Below are positions 36,144-47,100 of a stretch of DNA of 48,857 bases, piece after piece. The notes under the pieces are model-generated. The model made no database searches. It was not told where the DNA came from and saw nothing but the letters and a program-made list of their open reading frames with translations. The DNA is from Chrysochromulina parva (taxonomy: Eukaryota > Haptophyta > Prymnesiales > Chrysochromulinaceae): the NCBI GenBank assembly GCA_002887195.1, contig PJAB01000065.1, positions 1 to 48,857 of the forward strand, written 5' to 3'. Within the stretch, counting starts at the first letter, position 1; the number at the start of each line of letters is the position of its first letter. A program made the translations under genes and the position numbers.

Positions 36144-38990
36144 TCATTGCGAGAAGAGCGCCAGAAAGTCGGGTGCGAGCGACGACTCGAAGGGCAGCGG
36201 CGAGACCAATCCACGGCCGGCGTACCGGGTGGCGCCCAGGCCGGCGCGCTCGTCGTATTTTCGATCGGACCCGGGCTCGGGCGGGCCGCCGCCGCCCGCC
36301 GCTTGTGAGGCAGCGAGCGCCGCCGCGGCGGCCTCGCGCTGCGCGACCCGGGGGTTGGCGCCCACCGTCGTGGGGGCTGTGGAGCACCCGTTGCGGCAGG
36401 AAGGGCGGCCAACCGAGCGGCGGAGCTCGGCGGCCATTGACGAAGCGCCATAGGCGTTGGCCGTGCCACCGTAGCAGCTGCCGACATGGCGCTCGGCGCC
36501 CGCCGAGCCGGCCTTTGGACGACCCGAGGTGCGCCCCTCGCTACCCGTCGCCGGAGTGGCGCCAGCGCCGCCGCGGGCGGCGTGGGCGGCGTGCGTGGCG
36601 TGTGCGCCTGTGTGCGTGGCGTGTGCGCCTGTGTGCGTGGCGTGTGCGCCGTCCGCGCCGCCGTACATGGCGGAGAGCTTATCGAGCTTCTGCACGCGCG
36701 CCACATCCTTAGCATCCTTAGCATGCGCAGGGCGTGGGCCGCGGGCCGACGCGTCCGACTCCGAGGTGGACGGTCGGGAGCCGCTCGAGCTGAGCACCTC
36801 CATGCGCTCGGCCGCCGCCGCCGCGCCGCCACCTCCCGTCAACCCAGGCACTCCCGAGAGGGTGCGCGTCGTGCCGGGCGGCGCCTGCGCAGCGCTCGCC
36901 ATGGCGCTAGGCATGGAAGGTGCGGGGGCGCTCGGCCCGCCGGCGGCGCCGTCAGCGTAACGGCCGTACGACGGCGACGGACGCATCGCGCTCGGTACGA
37001 CGCTCGCCGTGCCGTTGCCGTCGAAGGAGGTGGAGGCCGCGGTGGCCGCGCGCGAAACCGCCTCCATCTGCTGCTGATGGGCGCGAGCATGTGCATGGGA
37101 CGAGCAGGAGGTGTTCGAGCGCGAGCCGTTTGCCGCCGCCGCCGGGGCCGCGAGGCTCGGGGTCGTCTGCGCGCAGCTGCCGCGCAACTGTCTTGTGGGT
37201 GGTGCAGCGCTCGACCGGGGGGACCCCGCCAACGAGCACGCCCGAAACTGGCCTGACTGAGGGCGTGAGAGGACTGAGGGCGAGTCGGGGCGCGAGGCAG
37301 CCCGTCGCTCCATCCAGCTCTGTAGGCTCGCGACCTTCGGCGGGCCCTCGCCGCCGCCGCCGAGTGCCTGCTCCCCACTCCGCGCACCGCTCGCACCGCG
37401 CAGGCTCGCGCTCGCTACGGCGCCTGTCCCGCCGCCGCTCCAGCTCGCCGCGACGGAAATGTTCGGTTCCATCATCTCGAGTCGCTCGAAGTCGCCCTCG
37501 AGGGCATCTGCGCCGCCGTGGGGGAAGGCTGCGGCGGCAAGGAGGGAGGCGCGATCGACGAACCCGTACTGCGCCGTACGTTGGTGCACCTTAGCTTGGT
37601 ACGAAAGGGCTTGTGTGCCCCCCCCCACGGCTGGTGGCGACATGGACAGGACGGCGCCAACGCGCGGTGTTGCGCCGGTCAGGTCGACCGGCACCGCGCC
37701 ACTGCTGGCGCTCGGTCCGACCATGCCACCACTTGCGAGCCCAGGGCCGCTGCTGCCCGCAGCGGCGCCCGCGCAACAAGCGATGATGACGGGTTGTGGG
37801 CCAATGACGGGCTGTGTGCCGCCGGGGGGGTTGATCACAGTGACCCGGGAGGCGACACGCGCCGGGATGGGCGCGTTGGTCGAGGCGCTCGACTGGGCTA
37901 TGACGTAGGGCGTCGAGAGGAGTTGCGGCGGGGGCGGCATCATCGCCCCTTCACGCGCTGCCGCCGCTGCCGCGACGGAAAAGGCCGCGCCCGCGCCGCA
38001 GTCCGCGCCTCCACCCTCGCCAGGCACGGCGAACATGAAAGCTGCTGCCGCCTGCTCGTTGTACGAGAGGTCGTCAACGTCGTGCTCGATGTACTGGTCA
38101 GGGGCCAGCGGCTGCGGGTCGCGGTCCCCCTGCAGCGGCTCTGGCGGCAGGTCGAGGAACACGGCATCGGGCGGTGACTTGTGGCGGGACTGGGGACGTG
38201 GAGTGGACGCGTAGTGCGCCCACTTGCGCTCCACGTCGGGAGAGAGGAGCCCGACGTGCGAGGGCAGCTCGAGTGACAGGTCCGAGTTCAGATGCATCGG
38301 CAGGTTGCGCTGGCGGGAGGGGGGCCTCTCGAGCTCAAGCGAGCTCACGTTGGGAGAGGGGATCATCAGCCTCAGGTGCGCCTGGGCCGACGCGAGCCGA
38401 TCCTCGAGGTCCTTCGAGTTGAGCAAGCCCTTGAGCGCATCGGGCACGTCTTGCGAGGCGTTCCCATTCTGCGACCTGCTCGCCTTCTTCTTGCCGCCGC
38501 GCTCGAAGGATTCACGAGGTGAGAGGTTCATGCGGCCCTCGATGCGAGTGCGGCTTAGGCCTCCGTGTCCGCGGGGGGTGGAGTCGCCGTTCACCGCGAA
38601 CCTCTGCCCGGCGCCCGCCCGCGCCTCGCCACTGGACGCGGCCGCCGCGTCCCCTGCCGCGCCGCCCGCCGCCGCGTCCGCCTCGTCCGAATCGACGGCG
38701 TCACCAAAGCCAGCGGGGTGGTCATTTAGGAAGAGTGTGGGCGACGGGCAGTCGTCGAAGCCGAGACCGTCGTCGAGCGGCGCGTCAACGTCGGCGAACC
38801 ACGTCTCGTCCATCAGCAGCGCCTGAACCTCTTTTTGCCTCTCTGCAGCCAGGCTGCCGCCGGCAGCGTGCCGCAGTGGCCGACTCGGTCGGGTGGCGCC
38901 TCCAGGCGCAGTGCCGCACTCGCGTCGTAGTCCAAAGGGCTCCACACCCGACGGCACGTGGATGGCAGAGACGAGAGAAGGTCGTGACAT
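36144..38990 (-). CDS. Long low-complexity protein, unassigned
   Basis: 948 aa from ATG 38990 (MSRPSLVSAIHV), uninterrupted. Almost the whole chain is Ala/Gly/Ser/Pro-rich and probably disordered. Points that stand out are an acidic motif DETWFADVDAPLDDGLGFDD (about 60-80), a short helical Leu-rich piece ALKGLLNSKDLEDRLASAQ (about 187-205), and three THTGAHATHTGAHA-type tandem units (near 36588-36650, encoded by 21-24-bp repeats). A final Arg/Tyr-rich section also stands out. The acidic DFG-like DGLGFDDCPS near the N-terminus could be an activation or interaction motif. No catalytic domain. Frame use agrees with the neighbours, and the shadow frames on the plus strand are Arg-rich. A transcriptional or cytoskeletal scaffold is a guess. 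Confidence 0.65.
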   Translation of the reverse strand: MSRPSLVSAIHVPSGVEPFGLRRECGTAPGGATRPSRPLRHAAGGSLAAERQKEVQALLMDETWFADVDAPLDDGLGFDDCPSPTLFLNDHPAGFGDAVDSDEADAAAGGAAGDAAAASSGEARAGAGQRFAVNGDSTPRGHGGLSRTRIEGRMNLSPRESFERGGKKKASRSQNGNASQDVPDALKGLLNSKDLEDRLASAQAHLRLMIPSPNVSSLELERPPSRQRNLPMHLNSDLSLELPSHVGLLSPDVERKWAHYASTPRPQSRHKSPPDAVFLDLPPEPLQGDRDPQPLAPDQYIEHDVDDLSYNEQAAAAFMFAVPGEGGGADCGAGAAFSVAAAAAAREGAMMPPPPQLLSTPYVIAQSSASTNAPIPARVASRVTVINPPGGTQPVIGPQPVIIACCAGAAAGSSGPGLASGGMVGPSASSGAVPVDLTGATPRVGAVLSMSPPAVGGGTQALSYQAKVHQRTAQYGFVDRASLLAAAAFPHGGADALEGDFERLEMMEPNISVAASWSGGGTGAVASASLRGASGARSGEQALGGGGEGPPKVASLQSWMERRAASRPDSPSVLSRPQSGQFRACSLAGSPRSSAAPPTRQLRGSCAQTTPSLAAPAAAANGSRSNTSCSSHAHARAHQQQMEAVSRAATAASTSFDGNGTASVVPSAMRPSPSYGRYADGAAGGPSAPAPSMPSAMASAAQAPPGTTRTLSGVPGLTGGGGAAAAAERMEVLSSSGSRPSTSESDASARGPRPAHAKDAKDVARVQKLDKLSAMYGGADGAHATHTGAHATHTGAHATHAAHAARGGAGATPATGSEGRTSGRPKAGSAGAERHVGSCYGGTANAYGASSMAAELRRSVGRPSCRNGCSTAPTTVGANPRVAQREAAAAALAASQAAGGGGPPEPGSDRKYDERAGLGATRYAGRGLVSPLPFESSLAPDFLALFSQ

Positions 38991-39380
38991 TTGACTCTCT
39001 CACGTGACGCTCACCAGAAGCGTCAGTTTCGTCGCGCAAGCGTCGTGTTGCGCTCTTCGAGCGATATGTTTGAACTTTGAAGGAAGCACGCGCTGGAAAG
39101 GTCCCCAAAACCGCTCCGAATCGATCAAGAGAGCAGTGTCTCCATGAATGAGTTTGTCACACGCCAATATGGGCTCTGAGCCAGGTCTAGTCGCAAATCG
39201 GCGACAGTACGCGCGAACGCGCGCGTCGCCGCGTCCTCCACGACTGACCAGAAGACACATACACGGCAAGGGGAGCCCCGCGGAGCGACTGTCGGCAGTC
39301 CCGGACTCACCGTCCATGCCGCAGGCGCGCCCGCACCAGTCGTTACACCAGTCGTTACAACACCAGTCGCTACGCTCGGC
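38991..39380. other. Intergenic, no gene seen
   Basis: 390 bp between the start of the low-complexity gene and the stop of the MAP kinase gene, both minus. A small CCAGTCGTTACA repeat lies near 39336-39371. Promoter and terminator elements are presumed here but not resolved. Confidence 0.4.
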
Positions 39381-40910
39381 TCATCTTTTGGGCATCGCGT
39401 CGCAGATCTGGTGCAACATGGTGCGGTACATTTTGGTCTCGAGCTTCTTGTTGTCGTTCACCTCCGTCATGTAGTTCTCCGTCACCTGGAATGAAGGCAC
39501 CGCGGCGCTCGGCGTCGACTCGACGTGCTTGTCAGCCGTTGCGACGCTCTCCGTGTCGTGGAACTGGACGCAGTACGGGTGTACCATCCCCTCCTCTGGA
39601 CTGATCCGCTTCTCCGGATCGTACATTAAGGAGCTCATCAGCAGATCAATCGCGTCCGGCGACGCCTGCGTGTGTGGGGGAGGAGAGAGCGTGCGCGCAT
39701 GGTCAGAGCACAAAGCTCGCGAGATGCACGACAGGATAGGGGGGAAGGACGAAGCGCTCGCAACGGCGCCAGCCGTGGCAGCGGGGCCGCCAGCAGTTGG
39801 GACCGTCTTGGAGGCGGGAACTGTGCCGGCTACCATGGCCGAGGCAGCGAAGCGATCGCGGCAGTGGGGGCAGCGGCGGCAGCGGGCAGCGAGGCAGCGG
39901 TAAGCGTGAGTAGTCGCCACGGCTGGCGTCGTCCCAGGCGGTGCGGCGGGCGGTGCGGCGGGGCACGGAGGGTGCGAGGCGGCGGGCGCTGCTCTGAGGC
40001 GGCACCGCTCCGTGCCTGTGCGTGTGAGCGGGCGTCGTCGCGGGCGTACCGTAGGGAACTTGGTGACGAATCTCGCCTTGCGTTCCTTTTCGGGCAAGGC
40101 TGCGATCCCTCCTTCACTGCCAGATTCACTGCCGCTGCCGCTGACGTTCTCGTACATGGTCGTGGCAAAGGTCGACTTGAGCGACGCCACCTGCTCCGGC
40201 GACGGATGACCCAACAGCTCGGAGATCACCTCGAGCTGGTTGAGCGTCGAGGTGCCACCAAACACAGGCTTCGCATTGATCATCTCGCCGAAGATGCAGC
40301 CCAATGACCACAAGTCGGCCTTGGCGCCGTACTGCGTCGAACCCACGAGGATCTCGGGCGCGCGGTACCAGCGCGTCGCCACATAGTCCGTCATCGTATC
40401 CATTCGATCTTCCGAGGAGAGCATCGAATTGAGAGAGCGCGCAAGCCCAAAGTCGGCCACCTTCATCAAACACTCCGAGTTGAGCAGTAGGTTGGCCGGC
40501 TTCATGTCTCGATGTATCAGCGAGGCGGAGTGCATGTAGGCGAGCGCCTTGAACGCCTGGTACATGATGTACTGCTTATGGATCTCTTCCAGGATATTGG
40601 CCCGGATGGTCGCGTGCAGGTCTGTCTCCATGTACTCGAAGACAAGGTAGAGATCCTTATCGTTGTCGGCTTTGATGACGCTGTTCAGTTTGATAATGTT
40701 TTCGTGGTCCATTTGGAGCAGGTAGACGACCTCGCGGTAGGTGCGCTGCGCGTCCGTCGAATTCTGGAAGGCGTCGAAGACCTTCTTGAGCGCGACCTGC
40801 TCCTTGGTCTTCTTCTCCAGCGCCTTCCACACAATGCCGTATGCCCCCTTCCCCAGCTTCTGCTGTACCTCGAACCGGCGCGACACGTGCTTATCGATGT
40901 CGTCGCTCAT
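39381..40910 (-). CDS. ERK7/MAPK15-like atypical MAP kinase
   Basis: Start ATG 40910 (MSDDIDKHVSRRFE). Exon 1 (40910-40050) holds the kinase core: Gly loop GKGAYG (20-25), Lys 42 in VALKK, HRD (IHRDMKPANLL), DFG and activation loop TDYVATRWYRAPE. The key features KVFDAFQNSTDAQRTYRE, YLVFEYMETDLHATI and SLGCIFGEM match ERK7/8 (MAPK15). That kinase acts at cilia and basal bodies, limits cilium length and autophosphorylates its loop. The loop has TDY instead of the usual TEY. Splicing the 384-nt intron 40049-39666 links KFPT to ASPDAIDLLMSSLMYDPEKRI, the expected start of the last kinase lobe. The C-terminal exon ends at 39381; total 381 aa. Unspliced reading would insert a Pro/Arg-rich piece. 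It lacks the long C-terminal domain of metazoan ERK7. Confidence 0.9.
   Translation of the reverse strand: MSDDIDKHVSRRFEVQQKLGKGAYGIVWKALEKKTKEQVALKKVFDAFQNSTDAQRTYREVVYLLQMDHENIIKLNSVIKADNDKDLYLVFEYMETDLHATIRANILEEIHKQYIMYQAFKALAYMHSASLIHRDMKPANLLLNSECLMKVADFGLARSLNSMLSSEDRMDTMTDYVATRWYRAPEILVGSTQYGAKADLWSLGCIFGEMINAKPVFGGTSTLNQLEVISELLGHPSPEQVASLKSTFATTMYENVSGSGSESGSEGGIAALPEKERKARFVTKFPTVRPRRRPLTRTGTERCRLRAAPAASHPPCPAAPPAAPPGTTPAVATTHAYRCLAARCRRCPHCRDRFAASAMVAGTVPASKTVPTAGGPAATAGAVASASSFPPILSCISRALCSDHARTLSPPPHTQASPDAIDLLMSSLMYDPEKRISPEEGMVHPYCVQFHDTESVATADKHVESTPSAAVPSFQVTENYMTEVNDNKKLETKMYRTMLHQICDAMPKR
39666..40049 (-). other. 384-nt stop-free intron of the ERK7-like kinase gene
   Basis: Donor ACG/GTACGCCC and acceptor CACACGCAG/GCGTCG. 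The insert would read as Pro/Arg/Thr/Cys-rich low complexity in the middle of kinase subdomain XI, where related kinases have no insertion. Removal restores the family pattern in frame. It has no stop and its length is a multiple of three, so retention would still give an open frame. Confidence 0.75.
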
Positions 40911-41168
40911 TCCTCCAGCTGCCGCCGAGGCCAAGCACCCTCGCGGCTGGCCAACCCAATATCCGTACTTCCAAAATCGACGAGCGCTCACGAGCGCTCA
41001 GCGAATGCGTCTGTGAATATGTGAATACGGCACTTTCTCGCCTACACCATTCGTACACACTTCCTTTGCTGATCGAATTCGTGTCGCGTTAGCCAAGGCG
41101 TACTTCGTCAATTCCACAGCCGGCCTTTTTCCTGCCTCACCAGTGCCCCCAACCGGCTTTCGATAGTC
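40911..41168. promoter_or_regulatory. Shared promoter, ERK7-like kinase / SFI1-like gene
   Basis: 258 bp between divergent starts. It contains a direct duplication of the 10-mer CGAGCGCTCA at 40981-40990 and 40991-41000. The core GAGCGCTC is itself palindromic, so each copy could be a symmetrical factor site. No TATA box is evident. Shared regulation of two basal-body-type genes is an attractive but unproven reading. Confidence 0.45.
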
Positions 41169-44100
41169 ATGTCTGTGCCGTCGCTGGCTGCGGTGTTGAA
41201 GGCGGACGCGGCGTCCATCCTCGCTATGGATGCTCTGCACCTCACTCCCTTCGTCGGCGACCACTTCCGCGTCGCCAACCTGCCGCTTCGTGCCGCCTTT
41301 AAGCAGTGGAGCGCCGCCGCGTCTAACCCGCCAGACAAACGCGCGAGCTCGCCGCCGAGCTCACCACCACGACATCATCCGGATGCTGCTGTTCCGCAGC
41401 CGAGCAGCTTGGCAGATTCCGAGAGCGCCGAGGAAGCTGCTGCGCGTGCCGCCTTCTGGCTGGCCCGCAACAAGAGCCTCGAAGTCAAGGCGGCCGAGAT
41501 CGCCAAGGGGCGCCGTCACCGGGAGGCGCTGCCCATGGCACTTATAGACGCGATGCAGGCCTCGCGCACCGAACGGCACTCGCCGCTTCTGCCTCCGCCA
41601 CGGCAGCAGCGCCTAGAGAGCTCCCCGTCGGGCACGCTCTGCTTCGAGGCCATCGTGGCTGACGGCGCGGACGCTGCCCAGCCCCGGGCCGTCGAGCGCC
41701 CGCGTAACGCACCGTCCCCGGACGATGCTACCGGCGAGGGTGGCGTCGGCCATGCCGACGATACGGACGTGGTGGGCGAGGAGTATGCGGAGGCAGACGA
41801 ATTCGACGACGACGGGGCGGAAGAAGACGAAGCGTCGAGCATCGATGATGGGGCGCACTCGAGCATGCAAACAGGTCACGAGGCAGAGGCACGACGCGCC
41901 CTAGCGCTCGGCCACCTCACGGGCACGCTCGACCTACCGCCTCCCCAAAAGGCATTGCTCTCCTGGGGTCTCAGCCAGAGCCCGGAGAAACTGCGTAGCG
42001 TACGCTATGGGCTCGAGCAGGATGGCGTGGACGAAATGGACGAAATGGACGAAGCAGACTTGCAATGCGTTCACTCTGGGCTCGAGCACGATGGCGTGGG
42101 CGAGGAAGAGGAGACGTTCGAGTACGACGGTGCGGAGGCGGCGCTTCGTGCGTGGGCCCGGTGGCGCGAGCGCACCGTCGCCGCGCTGAGCGAGCGCGCG
42201 GCTCTGGGAGACGCCGACGCGCTCGCCGCTGCCGCTGCCGTCCTCGCCGCCTTCGATGGGTGGCGGCGCGTGAGTTGTTCGCTCGCCACGGCGCGCTTAC
42301 GCACGGCGATGGCACGCGGCCGGCGACGGCGCGAGGTGCTCTCGTTCGGCATGCGCCGCTGGCAGGCGGGCTCCGCCCTCTCGATCGCTGACCTGCTACT
42401 GGGCACGCTCCCTCACGAGGGGCACGCTCGTTCGGGTGTGGTGGAGGCCGCTGCGGGGGCACCGTGGAGAGGGGAGCTGCCGGTGCTCACAGCATGGAAC
42501 TGTTGGGTGGTTCGCGCCGCCCAGGCGCGCCGAGCGATGCTCGCATTGCACCGGCAGCGGCTGCAGCGCCTCGCGCTGGGCTGGCACGGCTGGCAGGCCG
42601 CCGCCGCGCGGGCTCGGCGCGCCGAGGAGCGCGAGGCGCTGGCGGCGCGCGCGTCCCTCCGGCAGCTCTTGCAGAGCGTCGCGCTGTGCTGGCACGACTG
42701 GCGAGCGGCCGTCATCGTGAGCAGCATCGTCGAGGAGCGCGAGGTGAAAGCGGCGGGGCGCCTCCGGCAGCGCAAGGCATGGGTGCGCTGGCGCCAGGCG
42801 CTCGCTGACCATCGGAAACGCATCTGGCTCCTCCAGCTCGTCCTCGGCTTCGCAGACGCGTGGCGCCGACGCTCTCGGCTGCGCCGTGCGCTCCTCGTTC
42901 GTTGGAAGGCGCACCTGGGCCCGCCTCGCCGACTGCAGCTCGCCGCGCGCTACCGCGTCCGTGTGCTCCGCAGCTGGAGGCGCCTCACCTCGGCCACGTC
43001 GCACCTACGCGCCTGCCGCCGCTTCTCCTCCCTGGCCGCGGCCCTAGCAGCGCGCGCTCACCGGCGCCGAGGCTGGCTCGCCTTCGTGGCGGAGCGCGCG
43101 CGCCAGTGGGGATCCCTTTCCCACAAGGCTCGGCAGCGCCGTCTCGGGCGCCTGTTCTCGGCATGGCGCACGGCGGCGCAGCAGCGCGGCCCGCTCGTCG
43201 CCGCCGTTGCCGCCGCGAGCGCCGCGTTGCGCGTGCTTCACGGGCACTCTGAGTTGCGGAAGGCCCTCGGCCGTTGGAGCTCGTGGACGCCCACGGCGGC
43301 GTTGCAGCGCTGGGCGCGCCGTCTTGGGCGCACGTGCACCCTCTCGGCCTTGGTGGTGAGGTGGCGCTCGAGCGTGGCGAGCGCGCTGCTCGAGGCGGCC
43401 CGCCTGCGCCGCGCCGTCGCGGGCGTGACCCATCTCGTGGCAACGCGCCAAGCGACCGAAGCGGTGCAGGCCCTCCTCCAAGCGGCGGCCGCGGGACGCC
43501 GGCAGCGGAATCTCCATCGCATCTCGAGCCGGTGCCTCGCGCATGCACGCGCCGCCAGCTGGGTCGATGCTTGGCGGCGGCTATGCGCCCTCGGGGCCTT
43601 CGGGGCTAACGGCCGCGTCGGGGCGGCACGCGCGCGCTCGCGCGCCGTGCTGGCGGCGTGGCGGCTGTGGAGCTGCGCGTCCGATGAGCGTTCTCGTGAG
43701 CACGCTGATCGACGCGTACGCGAGGTTGATCAGCTTCTCGACGCCTTCAGCCGCTGGCGTCGCTGCCGCGAGCTCGTCGCGTGGGACGACGCGTGGCGGC
43801 GCGGCGCGGCGGCGGTTGCGCTTCGCTCGCGGCTGCTCGAGTTTCGGACGCGCGCCCGCGCCAGGGCGCTCCTCGTCTATGGGGCTCGACGTGGAGCGCA
43901 CCGTGCGCTCGTGCGCGCCCTCGGCCAGCTCTGCCGCCACTGCAGGCCGCTCTGTGTGCTCCGCCAGCTGCTCGCACGCCGGGCGCTCGCGGCGCAGTTC
44001 GTGGGCTTCTTTGACTGGTTGGGCGGTGTCGTCCATGAACGCAAGCTCCAAACGGCGGTGGCGCGTTGGCAGAGAGCTGTGAAAGCGCGCGGGCTGCGAG

Positions 44101-47100
44101 CGCTCACACGCGTCGCATGCACTGCGCGGGCGCTGCGTCGAGCGGCGCCAGCCGCCTCCGGCACGGCGATGCGCCTTGCGTGGCGGAAGCTCAACTTTCG
44201 ATGCCTGGAGCGGAGGGACGATGCGCTGCTGCTGCACTCGGCACGTCTCGCCGGACGCTTGTGCCAATTGAGTCTCGGCACCGCCGCCCTGCGCGCCGCC
44301 TGCATCGACGCCCTCGCCGAGGCCGATCAGAGCTCGAGAGCAGTCCGCTTGTGGCGGCGGCGCCAGTTTCGGCAACTGGTCGAGCGCGTGCAGCCTGCAC
44401 GCCGCCGCCGTCCCGCCTCTGCACCGATCACCACCCTCAGCAGCGGCGGCGGCGGCGGCGGCCATGGTCTCAACGTCGCCAAGCCGCAGAGCTACTCCAG
44501 CTCGCTACTCGACGACGTGCGCCACAGTGCCACCGCAACCGCGCACGCCGACGCGGCTGCATGGCGAGTCGCTGCCGCCCTCAAGCAGCACATCGCCTCC
44601 ATCGCCTCGCTGCCGATCGGAGCCCTCGCCTCCACCGCCCCCGCCGCCGCGGCCACCCTCCTCGCCACCACCACCCCCCGACCCCGTCCCCTCTCCCTTG
44701 CGTGCGCGTCCGCCAACACGCCGGCGACCCGATCTCAACGCGCCACGACCCTGCAGCCCTCGCTGCTGCTCGCCTCGCGCCGCGCCTCGCTCGACGACAG
44801 CCGCCGCTTTTGGCTCTGCCGCCGCTGGCGCCTCCGTGCCGTGCGCGCCGCCGCCCTCGAGTCAGCCGCCGAGACAGCTCGCACGAGCGCCGCTCGCGCC
44901 GCTTGGCGAGCGTGCTGGCGCCTCTGGGCGCGAGCCGCGGTAGTGTTCCGACGACTATGGGACTCTGCAGCCTACTCGCACGTGGCGAATCTGCAAAGGG
45001 CGTGGCGACGCTTTCGGGGCTGCGCCAAGAGCGTACGCGACGCGTCGCGAGCTACCGTGCACCTGCAGCAGAACCTGCTGTGCCGTTGGCAGATCGCAGC
45101 GACGCGGCGCATGCAAGCAGCGCTGCAGCGGCAGCGCGCGGAGCGCCGAGCTGACGCGTCGGCGGTGCACCTCGGCTTCGTCAACTTCCACCAATGGCGC
45201 ACCTCGCGTGCCGAGGAACACAGCGCCGCGGAGGCCGAGCGGCTGGCGGCGCTGCTCTCGCGCCGCCGGCCGCTCTTCGGGCGCTGGCTGTGGTATCTCG
45301 CCTCGCAAGAGCAGCTGCGCAGGGTGAGGGTCGCGCGCCATAGCCGCGCGCACTCCATGTATGCGCGCGGCGGAGTGCGCCGCGCGTTACGTGCGGCGTG
45401 CTACACGTGGCTTCGACGGCTCGCGGAGCGCGAGGCACACGAGCGACGCATCGAGGCCTCACTGGCCCGGCGCACACGCGGGCATTGCCGCGGAGCCTTT
45501 GGTGCTTGGAGCGCTGCGGCACGCCGCCAGCATCACCTCCAAGGGACGCGCTGCGGCGGGCGCGCCTGGTCGGTCCGGCAGGGCACCCTGCTCCGAACGC
45601 TCCTGCTGTGGCAGCGGCGTGCGTCGGCGCGGCTGCGGAAATCCGGCGCGCTTGCGGCGGCGCGACGCTGGTGCCGTCAGCAGGCGGCGCAGGCGGCCTG
45701 GGCGCAGTGGCGGCTCACGCGGGCACTGGGCGCCACCACGCACGAGCGTAACTGCCTCCTGAGCTCCAAGGCCCGTGGCTGGGCGCGTTCGCGCGCGATG
45801 GTGACGTGGCACGCGGCTGTTGAGCAGAAGGCGGCGACGCGGCGGGCGTACGCGCTCGGCAAGCGCCATCACCTCTACGCCGTCACGAGCCGGGTGCTTC
45901 GGACACTCCGTCCGCCACGGCGCCACGAAGGGCTGGCCAAGTGGGCTCTCTCGCCGGGCTATTCCGCGGTTGCGATGCGAGTGTACACGTCACTCCGATC
46001 GTGGGCCGAGCGCGCGAGGCTCGTCATCGACGCGCAGGCGCAGGCGGCGCACGCTCGGCGGACGCTGCGTGCTCGGCGGGCGCAGCGTGCGTGGCGCCGA
46101 TGGGCGAGCGCCTCTTTTGCGGCCACGTGGCGATCCAATGTGGTGGCCGCCCCCGCGCGTGCGGCGACGCGCCGCCGCCGGCTGTGGGCGCTGGGAGTGT
46201 GGCGTGCGTGGGTGCATTCTGAGCGCGGGCGCGAGGAGATGCAGCGCGGGCGCGAGGAGATGCAGCACGTGGCCGCAGTGGAGGCGAGTTCCGAGCGCCG
46301 TGTCGAGCGCCGTGAGGCGGAAAGGGTGGCCGTGGAGGTAGCTGCGGCGGCTGCAGTGGAGCGGGCGACTACGGCGGCAGCAGCCGAGGGGGCGGCTGCG
46401 GGGGCTGAGTCGGTGGCGGCGACGTTGCAGGCGGAGGCGGAGGCGCCGTTGCAGGCGGAGGCGCCGTTGCAGGCGGAGGCGGCGGAGACGGCGTTGCAGG
46501 CGGAGGCGGCGGAGGCGGCGGCGGCGGCGGCGGCGGCGGTGGCGACGGCGGCGGAGGCGGCAGCGGCGGAGGCGTCCCCCGCCTCGCGTTCGGCTCTGAG
46601 AACTCCAAGCATGGCCAGCCGCTCCTCCGCTGCGTCGGCCGAGCTGCCAGCCACCACCGATTGGGTGACGAGCACTTCGAGGCGGTTGAGCGACCTGCGC
46701 TACTCGGTGGCATGGCTCAAGCTCGAGGCGCAGGACAAGGAGCTCGACACGGCGGCCGAGGTGCTTTCCACAGCCGTGCTGGCCGAGGCGATGGCGGAGC
46801 TGCGCACGGAGATGTGGGATGACGCGATCGCGAGCACCGCGGCCGTGCTCGCCCTCCACACCTCGCTCTCGCCCTCTCCCTCGCGCGGCCGTGCTCGGCA
46901 GAGCCCTTCGACCTCAGGCCCGTCGCCCTCGCACCCGTCGCCCTCGCCGGCAACCAAGCGCGCGGTCGCGGCTGAGGCCTCTGCATTCCTCGCTGCCGAG
47001 GTGGCGGCAGGCCTCGTCGTTCGGGGCAAGGGCACCTTTGACGACATGGAGGAGGACGACGAGGAGTGCGACTGCCTCGACGATGGCTGCTCCCCGCTGA

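Noticed and set aside
36144..38990. Plus-strand frames of 219-264 codons antisense to the low-complexity gene
   Set aside because: Highly Arg-rich and fragmentary; the single 948-codon minus frame is far longer and has more balanced composition.
44066..45154. A 362-codon plus frame and several minus frames up to 294 codons inside the SFI1-like gene
   Set aside because: All are Arg/Pro/Ala-rich shadows in GC-rich DNA. Only the frame starting at 41169 stays open over the full length and shows the regular Trp pattern.
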